Shown here one piece after another: positions 26,023 to 37,168 of a DNA stretch of 64,000 bases. The notes beneath the pieces were generated by a model. That model worked only from the letters and a program-made list of their open reading frames with translations, searched no databases and was not told where the DNA came from. The translations under genes were made by a program, and so were the position numbers. Positions within the stretch are counted from its first letter, which is position 1; each line of letters opens with the position of its first letter. Source of the stretch: Adineta steineri (taxonomy: Eukaryota; Rotifera; Eurotatoria; Adinetida; Adinetidae); assembly GCA_905250115.1 (NCBI GenBank), contig CAJNOI010000016.1, forward strand, positions 650,209 to 714,208, given 5' to 3'.

Positions 26023-27582
26023 TTAACCGGAAGTATTCATACGTTGGAAAAATGTTTTCAAGGATTCAAAACTTGTAATCATAATTGCACAAGCTAAAGA
26101 AAAAAGAACTGTCAATAAATAATTCAAATCAAACATTTTCTTTACCTGGAGCTACCTTAAGTAATCGTGGTACAAGTCCTATATATAGAACATAAATATT
26201 AAAATAACCTTTCTAATACAAATTTAATATGGATATATACCTGCAAATAATCCTTTCGGACCTTCGACTCGAAGTATATGTAATAAAATCGTAAGAGTTC
26301 TTGTTGATTGAATTGGTTGATTAGCTAATGTTGATGAACAATTAATACATCCATTGTTTGCTGAATATTTACTTCGTCCTAAGTCAATTTGTCGGTATGT
26401 TTTAGCAACATCGGCAGGTGTTGTTAATGTTGCAGCAATACCACCGGCTAATGCACCACATGCAAATGTTGCATAACTATCAACAGGTATATTGGAACGA
26501 ACAAGATAAGCTATAAGAAAAACGAAAAAATAGATTCATTTTCATTGAATATATTATTACCTCTGAGTGATTCATAATTAAACCAATATATCATTGAAAA
26601 TGGTATATCACGCCATAGAGTAGGTAATAAACCTCTCCATAGTACACGTGGTCCTTCTTCGGACAATGAAGTACGAACTATCTGAAATAACTTTCTATAG
26701 GGAACTTTTTCTGATTGCATTTTCGTTCGAAATAATTCAAATGGTGAAACAGTTGTTACAGCAAAAATACGTGAACATGCACCTACAATCAAAAAATTGA
26801 ATTAATATTATCTCTGTTATTATTTTTGTTAATACAAACCAGCTATAACAGGTAATATTGGATTTGGACTTTTCTCATTATAACCAAGTAATTGTTTAGC
26901 TTTCATATATGATGTAAAATAAATAACAACTGTTGGTATAGATACACATAGAGCTGGTGTAAGACCAGACCAAAGTACACGAAACCCTTCAGCTCGAACT
27001 ATTTTAGATAATGTATCTATTGTACCGGTATAGTAGTGTGCTTGTTGATGTGTCATGAAATGTCGACATGTAGCTGATGATAGAACTGTGGATGAAACTG
27101 ATTTTGTCGGTAACTGAGGACTTTTAATTGAACTCTGTCGAACAGCATTTGATGTTTGTGATTGTAATCGTACTTCTATTTAAATTTAAATCGATTATAA
27201 ATTAACATATGTTTTTTTTAAATTAGACTTACTTATGACATCAAATGGCCTAAAAGAGGAAAATAGATTTAGATAAATTTTAAGTGAGTTAACAAATACA
27301 GTAAATAAAAAAATATTATTTGTTATTTCTATTCAATTCTTTAATTTAAAAATTTCTTTTTTTTTATGTTGAAAGCTTTACATTTAGTACATTCAGTTTA
27401 TTTTTACTCTTAGAAAATAAGAATAGAACAGAAAGTAAACAAATAATTTTCTGGTTTACTGTATGATTTATGTATATATATATATCTAACGTCATAAAAA
27501 GAGCTGTTAACACAGCACCGGAACCGGAAGCAATAATTTGTTGGTATGGCTTTATCGGCGATGGATTTGAATTGTTAGCCAT
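26023..27582 (-). CDS. SLC25A40: Mitochondrial carrier of the SLC25A39/SLC25A40 (Mtm1) group
   Basis: Minus strand from ATG 27582 (MANNSNPSPIKPYQQIIASG) to TAA 26023-26025, with about seven exons. Three mitochondrial-carrier repeats are seen. Signatures are PFDVIKVRLQSQ (repeat 1, split by an intron after ATA-A), PFELFRTKMQ (repeat 2) and PADVAKTYRQ (repeat 3), each with the following gate or glycine motifs (LWSGLTPALCVSIPT, LWRGLLPTLWRDIPFSMIYW, GLFAG...LVPRLLKVAPACAIMI). GLTPALCVSIPTVVIYFTSY and WRDIPFSMIYWFNYE are characteristic of SLC25A39/40, which import glutathione into mitochondria and act in iron-sulfur and haem metabolism. Odd: the first matrix loop is short and has one cysteine (SATCRHF), while a CxxC (CINC) lies in the last matrix loop. 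Paralogue assignment 39 versus 40 is not possible. Confidence 0.9.
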
Positions 27583-27901
27583 ATCTGAAGAGGAATAGAA
27601 ATGTAATAAACTGATTCTTTTCTTTGATTTTCAAGATGCTACTGTTATTTTTTTATCAATAAAATGAAAATAATTGTGTACGTATGTGCTTTTCTTTTTT
27701 TTAATTTTTAATTATCAATTATAGAAAAAAAGAGATAGAGAAAGATGAACAAGCAAAAGAAAGAGAAGAAACGTGCAATGTAAATGAACAAAACAACAAA
27801 TAACACAGATACATATAACATGAAATGAAACACATATATATGAAATAACGTTCATATATTGTCTTTTCTACTACTGTTCGTTTGCCTCGCGTTAGATATA
27901 A

Positions 27902-27939
<38 letters not shown>

Positions 27940-28574
27940 CAACAAAAAAAAATACAGAACAACCCGATATGAGAATAATATATAAGAATAAATCAGAAAA
28001 AAAAAGAAAAGTCATTCGGTCATTTCATCGTTTACACGAAAAACAAACAAGAAATACAAAGCATACATAGCTGTTCTTTTTTTTTGTTTCTTTCTAGAGA
28101 TATACACACACTGGTTATAGGAACAAAAGAAAGTTGGTTTTTGTTTTCTGAAAAATAAGTAATTGGCAAATAGAACAAAAATCTATGTATATGTATATAA
28201 CGATAGAGATCATAGATAGAAGAGACTGTTCAACAGATTCATCATATAACAACATATACATGAATATAGAGAAAAAAAAAGAAAAACTGTTCTGTGTTTG
28301 TTCGGTTGAATAAAAAAAAATCAACCAACCGGGAACACACAAGAGACAGTGAAAAAATAGAAATAACCCGAACTTTAAATAGAAAATGAAACAGGTGGGA
28401 TAATAAACGATGAAAATAGACAGAATAGTTTACATATATAAATCATAATTTAAAGAAACGAAAAAACAGAAAAAAAAAATACAAACAACAAATAAAAAGA
28501 GAAAGAGACAAATAATATCTGATTAAGGAAAAGAAGGAAAGAAAAGGAAAAAAGAAGAAGAAGAAGAAGAAAAC
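27583..28574. repeat. Intergenic, with a CA microsatellite
   Basis: A (CA)n run of about 14 units lies at about 27905-27933. The rest is A-rich, likely the 3' flank of the BCL11-like gene and the 5' flank of the carrier gene. Minus-strand ORFs at 27719-28015 and 28115-28342 are Phe/Cys/Ser-rich readings of purine-rich DNA and are not accepted. Confidence 0.6.
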
Positions 28575-31500
28575 TCAAAGTTGTTCATTTGATGGTTGTT
28601 GTTCACTTTCTTCAGTAAGATCAGTATCATCCACATCTTCATCTAAACTCCCTTCATTTTGTTCATCAACTATTTCAGCAAATGATGAATAATCATCAGC
28701 AATCATATCATCATTATCATCCATTCCATCAATACAAAATTCATTTTTTAAATCTGTTGTAGATTTTCGATTATTATTCATTGATGATATACTTATTTGT
28801 TGTTGCTGTTGTTGTTGTTGTTTAAATACAGCAAGAATTTGTGGATTACGATCACAACGACGCATATGTTTTTCTAATGTACTTGCAACAGAAAATGGCA
28901 TTGAACAATACCGACAATGAAATGCTTCATTCCCACCACGACCATGAGTTTTCATATGACGTGTTAACTTAGATGATTGTGCACATGCATATGCGCATAA
29001 CTCACATTTATACGGTTTTTCACCTAAAAAAAGAAAATTCAGAAATACATTTTAAAAAAGAAGTTAATAAAATAAAAAAAAACTAGCCTGTATGACTTCG
29101 ACGATGAACAGTTAAATTTGAACAATTTTTAAATACTTTACCACAAAATTCACATGTATCATTACGTCGATCTCTTTTGATTAATCTTTGTGGATTTGAA
29201 CTGGATACATTACTTAAATTAATACCACTATTACCATATAGTGTTGATGATGATGCTATAGAATTCGATTCATTTCGATTTCCTTGATTTGATCCTCTTG
29301 TTTTATGATAATGATGTTGATGATGATTATGATGATTACCATCAGGTGATGTCGAAGAATGATCCGTCATATTTGCTAAAGATGGTGAAATACGGTCACC
29401 GGTAGTATTTCCACTTGTAGTTGATAGATTTAGTACTGATGTTGAACATGGTGGTGTAGTAGATAAAGATGGAGAGGAACGCGTAGATGCAATACCACCA
29501 CTGGTCATATTATCAATCATTGAAACTAGAAGAAAAATAAAGATATTAGAGAATTTTATTTTTGTTTTTTTTTCTAATTCTTACTAGATTGTGGTGATGT
29601 AGAATTTTGTTGTGTTGTTAACTCGACATCATTGATTTGTGACTGTGGTGGTATCAATGATCGAAATGCTTGATGAAGCCATTTATAAGTTGACGAATTG
29701 TTTAATGATGATCTATTATCATTAATCAATTCATTGGAAGAATTTCCACCGGTCGTTAATAATAATCCATGCTTTTTCTTTGTTACAGATTGCTTATCAT
29801 CATCATTACTACTACTGTATGTAACACTATTATCATCTGTATCACATGGTTCATCTTTAATAGATATCGCCATTTGATGTTGTGGTGTAATACCATTTGA
29901 TAATTGTGCTTGCTTTTGTCGTGTTGGTTTACGTTGATGCCGCTTACGTTGTTGTGGTTGATCGATAGATACTGATGATTGGTTAGGCGCATCAATTATA
30001 ATTGTTTTATTTCCATTGATATTATGATGTGCTGATTCATCTGCGAACGATGAAACAGTAATTGAAGGCGTGGCTGAAGCTGAAAGACAACGTGAAGGAG
30101 TAGTTGATGTAGCTCGATTTGATGACGTTGAAAGTGATAATGATGAAAATCTTTGTTTTTGTTCATATTCATCATCTTGACCAGAATTTGTAGGCCGTCG
30201 TCTTTTATGACGTCGAGTATTATGACCTGATCCGTCTAAAATAATAATATATTATTATAATTATAATTAACAAATAACAAATACCTACCATCATGATTAT
30301 GCACATTATTAGCTAAATCATTCCCACTCTATTATTAAATAGGAAAAAAAAGAAAAAAATAGTATTATAATTTTATTATTAAACAAACACTTACATGAGA
30401 TTTAGTAACATCATAAGATTTTGGTGTAAGAAATTGTGAATCCGTATTATTTTTTGGTTTGTCTTTACCGCAAGTTTTACATGATTGTTGTTTAGCTACT
30501 TCTTTGAGTAATTGAACAATTGAATTCGAACGAGCTGCTTCTTGTAATAAACTTGCATGTGAAATATTAGATGTTGATGCAACAGCAAGAGAAGAAAATG
30601 GTACATTAACCTTTGAATTGGCACCAGCCGAGAGACAACTGCGTGAATTATTGTCACTATCTGGGGTTGTTCGAACTGATAGTGAATATTGTTGTTGTTG
30701 TTGTTGTTGTTGTTGTGCTGATCGAGCAGCATTAGCCGCTGCAATCAACTGATTTGAAGCGAATGTTGTGGATGATACTAATGATCGATTAGATGGTGTA
30801 GCTTCTTTAAATGCAGCTTCAAGTAGAGCAAGATCAATATTAAGCATAGATGGATCATTAGGTAATAAACTATTATTTAGTGTTGTTGCTGTTGTTGTTG
30901 GATTCATATTATTATTATTATTATTAGATGAAGAATTTTCATTTAAACAATTACTGTACATTTTTACACCATGCACATATTGATGATGTTGTATAAGAAA
31001 CCAAGCTAAAAATTAAGGAAATTAATTTCTTGAAAGACTGATTTTTCTATTATTATTATTATTACCTGTACTATACACATCACCGCATTGACTGCATTCA
31101 AAATTATACGGTTCAGCTATAGAAAAAAAAAAGAATTTATCAATAAATAGAAATAAAAGTTTATTATATATATATAATATTTACTTGTACTGTTCAATGT
31201 ATTAGCACTGGCATCAACAAGACGTTTTGGATATATTGTTTGTTTCTGTGATAAACGTTGATGATCAGATTGTTGATGATGAGAAATATTATTTTCATTT
31301 TCACTCTCACTTAAATGACCACTATGTTGACTTTTATCTTCATCATCGTCATCATCATCTTCATCATCATCATCATAATCATCATTATCATCTTCTCCAC
31401 CTCCTCTCCGACGACGTCGTCGTGGAAAATGATATGGTATTTTTTGTTTATTTTCTTTATTTCCACATATTGCTTTATGTTCAATAAATTTAACAATATC

Positions 31501-31761
31501 TGATAATTGAAAATCTTGTTGACATGAACCACAAACAAGCATGTCGATAAATTTAATACGATTGTCAGTATCTATTGACGAATGATTATTACTGTTCGTT
31601 GAAGACATTATATCAAGCAATGATGTAGCTTTCACTGTTGATCGTTTTGATGATGTTTTATTATTATTAATGTTGCTATCACCATTGGTCATCATTATTG
31701 ACATTAACCGATTGCTACTGCTGTTCATTGGCAGCAGTGGCTCAACAGTACCGTTGAGCAT
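28575..31761 (-). CDS. BCL11: BCL11-type C2H2 zinc-finger transcription factor
   Basis: About seven exons from ATG 31759-31761 to the stop at 28575. An in-frame TAA sits directly before the ATG. Order: N-terminal CCHC finger of BCL11A/B ([20 protein letters not shown], then HKAICG); an Arg stretch and a long Asp/Glu run; C2H2 finger 1 ([20 protein letters not shown], then QYVHGVKMY); a long Ser/Asn/Gln-rich linker; then the C-terminal triplet. The triplet is [40 protein letters not shown] and [20 protein letters not shown]. The triplet is almost identical to BCL11A fingers 4-6, which bind DNA. The vertebrate finger 2-3 pair is not found. The last finger ends H-x3-C (HMRRC) instead of H-x-H. 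It is a nuclear repressor or developmental regulator by family. No RBBP4-binding MSRRKQ start is visible. Confidence 0.92.
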
Positions 31762-34700
31762 TTACTCTAAAAGTAATAGTTCGTTAAGTTACATTAATCT
31801 ATCATATATATGATCATGAGAAAAATGAAGAAAAAAGACATGGTTAGTATTGAGAGACGAATACACGCACATCTTCTTCGAATATTATATATATATATAT
31901 ATATATATAGCACAATAACAACAACAAAAACAACATTAATGAAATCAATGGAGAAAAAAAATAAATATAGAATGGAAGAGGTCGAAGTATATATTTTTGT
32001 CTCAAACCAAAACAAATTCAATTGTGTTCTATCGAATTGTCCTGTATTGCGCACAATATCATTCTATGCTAGCAAGTAATCGATTCTAAGTAGAGTAAAG
32101 ACAAAATGAAAAAGCCGCAAGTTCAATATATTAGATAATGGCAAGGGAATAAGTGTTCTGTCGTTCACACTCATATACTATGCGCACATAGAAAAGAAAT
32201 AGCCTTGTCCTTCGCACTGGATTAAATGTTGGTTGTGCGAAGAAAGAAGAGAAAAAGGACGAGAACGAATGTTATATAGTCGTAGTCGCCATGACGTAAA
32301 TTAGACATGCAATCATCTTTTACTTGCGTTCTCTCACTCCTCTTTTTCCGCCCGTCGTCGACATCGACATTGTCGTCTCTCGTCTCGGACTCGTGTGTCC
32401 GCCATATGGAAATAAAAGAGAAAGAGAAAAAGGACGATGAAGAAAGGAACAAAAAAGAACGAGAGAAAAGGAGCGTAAGAAAGAAAGAAATCGTTCGGGC
32501 GTTGGTATTCAACCCACCACTAACATCATCACCGTCATCATCATCCGTTATAATAGCTGCTCGTTGATGAAACGAGAGTCCGCAGGCGAGCTACCCATCC
32601 GGTCTAAATCGTCTTTCACCCATTCTTTTTTTTCCTTACATACTCATTTATTATTTTGCTGAAAAACACAGCAATCATAGTATTTAACTCGTTCATATTG
32701 TGTGTTTTACTTTGAAAATTAGAAGGACTATATCTATTAAATAATAGCCTAATTAAATTTAATGTATGTCAACATTTAATAAAAAGAATAGATTCAATGT
32801 ATGCTTCTATCACAGATAATATTACATATCTTCGTACCTGAGGGTCAGATGTTGATGTAACCTACTGAGACATCTATGTGTTACGTACTTGGTGCACATG
32901 TATTCGAGTAATGTAATCGTCGTCTTCGTCGTCAACGCAATATATGTGTGTGTGTATGTTAGCGGGTGAAGTGACCGTTAATGACGACACTCTTCTCTCT
33001 CTCTCTNNNNNNNNNNTCGACCAACACAAACGAAGGATGATAGCAAGAAAGATCAAGAGCGAGTAGTGTGTATGTATGTGTTTGCACGACGGGGGACACC
33101 TTCTATAGCCTTGCTTTGCATGTCTGTCTCGGTTTTCTCTCCTTTCTTTTCTTTACTTAATCTAATGCCTGTCGGTCTTCGATGTTGAGCGACAACACAC
33201 TCACGCACACGATACACACTAGTCGCCCAGTGTCTTGAATGCACACAGAATCTAAGCGGTAGCGGACGAATGGAAGTTTTTTTTCTTCCCAGTTTTTTTT
33301 CTTTTCATACTGATCAACTCGTCCGACGTTGACATACGGATGTGAAGGCCAACTCTACAAACACACACCCACATACATAAGGCATAGTGAAGGAAGAGAG
33401 ACACGAACAAAGTAATCATGTAATCTATGTGAATGCACTCGTAAGAATATTGTATTGAACGGCAATAGCCTTAAAACAGCAGCTTGTTGGTGTCGATTAC
33501 TCATCAATATAAAAGAGAAAGTGAGAATGAACAAATGTCGACATCATGTGGCTATATACATATATATGAGTAAAGTCAAGGATACAATCACTTTTCTAAT
33601 AATCTTTTTTCTTGCATTCAATATTATTGACCAACACTTGAAATCATTTTATATATAATAGACAATCGAATAGAGTATATGCATGTCAGTTTATTTGATA
33701 AAGCTATGATATAATATAGACATTGTCCATTAAAATGATTTATCACAGAACAAACGAGCTCAATTTAATATCGTGATAAATATGATTTTTTTTTAATCTC
33801 AAAGGAAGAAATGAGATGCAATAGCCGGTTATAATAAATGATGAAGATTACCTCAAGAATTGATTAATTAAGATAGTTTGATAGATTTCATCATATTTAA
33901 TGTAAATAATTCACCATCTATCATATATGGTCAATCTAAAAATGTATAGAATAAAGAATTATAGACGAATAAAATCAATATTCTATTCAAAATATTAAAC
34001 ATAATTGTACAAGCTTTATATTCTTATGTTTTTAAAATACTTTTTTTTTTTAATGAGGAACAGAACATTATATACCAATAATCAATTAATATTTGAAGGA
34101 TACTAGATAAAAATCGGTGTACCTATCTATACAATCGCTTTCAAAGTACATTGAATCAAGGCTATAAATGTAAATTATTTTATAGAAAGTAAATATATAT
34201 TTCGTAAGTGTCATATCATATGCTACTACATCACCTAAATTGATTGAACTCAAATACTTATCCACATAGACTTAGCATTAATAGATGGCGCAAATAGACA
34301 ATAATATTAGTATTCAAATATCCTATAGTTTTCAAAACTAAAGATTGTACAATACTTGTCAGAATATTTTATTGTGAATGGCGATAAATATTCCAATTTT
34401 TGATTGATTGAAAATCCTGCTATTTATTCGGACAATCATTCTGTCACAAATTAATAAAATACAAGTTCGGATTAACTACGAGTTAGTCCTTTCAATTGAT
34501 AAATATAAATATAAATTTCTTTCAACTTTATTCATTATTAATTAATTCAAGAAGTAATCTGATCATTCACTAATTGATTAAAAACCATAATGATAAAAAA
34601 ACTTATCGAATACTTACATTGCACATATATTTATTATTTTATATACAATTTTACATAATACATTGGTTTAAATTTACATATACGTGAAAGTATTATTTTA

Positions 34701-35521
34701 ACTAATTTAATCGTGAGTACATTTTATATTTTGAGAAAAACTATTATTCACATGCAAATTAAATACGCGAAGATCTCAAGAGGTTCAATATATTACACTT
34801 TATTACTTTCTTGTACCTTCCATGCGACACTCGATGAATAGCATAATGAGTATATAGGATCAAGCTACAATAACTAGACAAATTAATATAAAAAAAAATC
34901 AAATGATACAAAAACTTTTGACAAAAAAAAGTGTCTAAAAAATTAGTTTTTAATATTCATCCTTGAACTTATAGTTCCTATAATGTAAAAGGACATTCAT
35001 ATGTCATGAAAGAAACAATCGACTATATCGAAAGGATTTATATTAATTTTAAGCTTCTATTTATCAAACAACTATCCAAATTTTTCTTATTATATCTATT
35101 CTCATAACAAGGATGGTTTTAAATTAAAATTATTCCATATATTCAATTGTGATACCTTCGAAAAAGGAACATGTCATAACTAATATAGTATAAATAATGT
35201 GCCAAAAATTAAATTTAGAGCGAGAAATTAATTTTGATTGATTATAGATAACGAAAAGAAAAATTAGGAAAAATTCTTTTCTTTTTTTTGTATGTTCAAA
35301 TCTATTACATATAATAACATGACATTATTCAATTAATAGAGAAACATTTCATATTTCATTCAATAATGCGAATAAGTGTTTCTTTTTCTGAACACAAATA
35401 GTATATATATATATATTTATGATTAAAAAAAAATAAGAATTACATAAGTTTTGTTTTTTGTTAAACTTGTTCAAAAAAAACTATACTTGACAATACCAAA
35501 GAAAAAGAAAAAGAAAATTAC
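31762..35521. promoter_or_regulatory. Gene-free upstream flank of the BCL11-like gene
   Basis: No coding exon is accepted. An AG acceptor just before the BCL11 ATG implies at least one leader exon here. Between about 32200 and 33400 the base composition shifts to more C, G and CpG (for example cccgtcgtcgacatcgac near 32350), unlike the AT-rich remainder. That suits a promoter or leader region. An (AT)n run lies at about 31884-31908. From 33660 to 35520 the stretch is plain AT-rich DNA with no feature seen. Confidence 0.4.
33007..33016. other. Run of 10 N (gap or unresolved microsatellite)
   Basis: Ten undetermined bases directly follow a (CT)n run (32993-33006). The true length is unknown. 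It is most likely an assembly join or a collapsed CT microsatellite. An ORF reading across it (32874-33056, -) is not real. Confidence 0.95.
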
Positions 35522-37168
35522 TTAAACTGCTGTTGTGCGTGATTCAAATAAAGCAGAAGCACGTTTTTTACTTTGTTTTGAAAATCGATCAGTTAATGTA
35601 CCATTACATGGCAAATGTGACATTGATGCATGCAAAGAACGTAACGTTGCCGTACCTAATAATGATTGTTCTTGATTACAACCAAGACTAAGATGATTAA
35701 CATGTTCAAAATTAATTGGTCCTGATATAGCTGATTTTTTAACTGTTCGAATTTTTGATAAACTACGGCAACGACGTAATTCAAATTGTTGTTGCTGTTG
35801 TTGTTCCTTATCTTGTTTATTTGCTATAGTTCTTAAACGTGAATAACGACGTGGAATATCTTTACTGTTAGTTGTTGTAGTATTAGTTCGTTGTTGTTGT
35901 ATAGTTTTTTCAGGAGGCGATGCTGATGAGTTTGTCAAATGAATACGTCGATCATATTCTAATATTTCATAATAATGCTGAAAAAATAATCGACATGCAT
36001 TATCACATTCAAATTTAAATACAGTAAGTAAATTTGATTCTGGTAACCAGCATGTGATATAATTATCTTTTGGTAAACGTAACTCAGCTCGTTCAGAAAC
36101 AAGATCTGACCATATAGCAAAACAGCTGTCATGTTGAGCAAGTAATAATCTCACTTGTCGTGCACGTTTTAAATTAGCTCCCTGAAATACATAGAGAGAA
36201 AAGAAAATTTACAAGTTATATACATTTCTTGTCAGTAAATGATGAATACGAACGGTATTATATATCCATACTGGTACACCACGTTGTTGACATGACCAAT
36301 CATCAAAACCAGCCAGTTGTCGTGCTGTTGTTATATAGAGATGAGCTGTTGAACAGGCCGATTTAACCAATGTACCAACACTTCCATAAAACATTTCAAG
36401 ACGTTTAATATCAATGATAATTTTATTATTATTTTGTTGTTTTTCATGTTCATATGATGATATTGTTGATGAAAGTTCATTAGCAATAGCAACAGATGAT
36501 GATGTTGATGTTGTTCGTGATGAACGATATGATGACAAACATTTGCTATTACTGATTGATGAATGTCGTCGTGGTGCTATAGGTGGATGACTATTTATAT
36601 TATTCGATGATGGTGTAAGACGAGATCGATAAATAATAGATGAAACTGCCGTTGATGGAGACGACGATGTTGGTGTCATTTGCGGATATAATGAACGTGT
36701 TGAATTACAATGATAAGGATGTCTCATAATCTCGGGAATTTTAGTTTCACTGTTATTAGTATTATTATTTAATTGAGTACATGAACGTTGATGAACCATT
36801 GGTTTAACTATACCAACTACTGCTTTGGAATCATAACGTTGTCGAAAATCATTAACATGAAATCTTGATTGATTTCTTGATGTAGAATCATGTAAAATTG
36901 TTGATTTTGTACGTTGATGATTGGATGAATGAGATGATAATGATGATGGTGATGGATAATAATTGACATAGTTTGGTATAAGTACTTGATTATCTTGCTG
37001 TGTTTGAGGAAAGTAGACAGAAGGAGAAAGTATTGCCGTTGGCTGTGATAATGGTTGACCAATAGATGTTTCCGTTGTTGGTGCGTCTAGTGACCAACGA
37101 CTGTATTGTATACGGCATGGACGAGATGACACATTTGTATATGAAGGCACGCGAGAATTATCACACAT
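35522..37168 (-). CDS. CRIB-domain protein, putative Rho/Cdc42-Rac effector
   Basis: Two exons from ATG 37168 (MCDNSRVPSYTN) to the stop at 35522. The intron is 36182-36222 or close, with the junction LLTRN|GANLKRARQ. The product is about 515 residues. Residues 1-235 are Ser/Asn/Thr-rich and probably disordered. A folded region follows (YGSVGTLVKSACSTAHLYIT; GVPVWIYNT; VRLLLAQHDSCFAIWSDLVS; YITCWLPESNLLTVFKFECD; ACRLFFQHYYEIL), with the alternating strands and final helix of a PH/EVH1-like fold. Then come a polyQ-containing basic linker and a CRIB motif (ISGPINFEHVNHLSLG), which fits I-S-x-P-x-x-F-x-H-x-x-H. CRIB motifs bind GTP-loaded Cdc42/Rac. The PH/EVH1 reading is inference from pattern; the CRIB is clear. 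I cannot name an orthologue. Confidence 0.75.

Noticed and set aside
31227..31538. His/Asp- and Met/Ile-repeat ORFs over the BCL11 acidic stretch
   Set aside because: Other-frame readings of GAT/ATC repeats that encode the real Asp/Glu run.
32874..33056. ORF reading through the N run
   Set aside because: Contains undetermined residues; product of an assembly gap.
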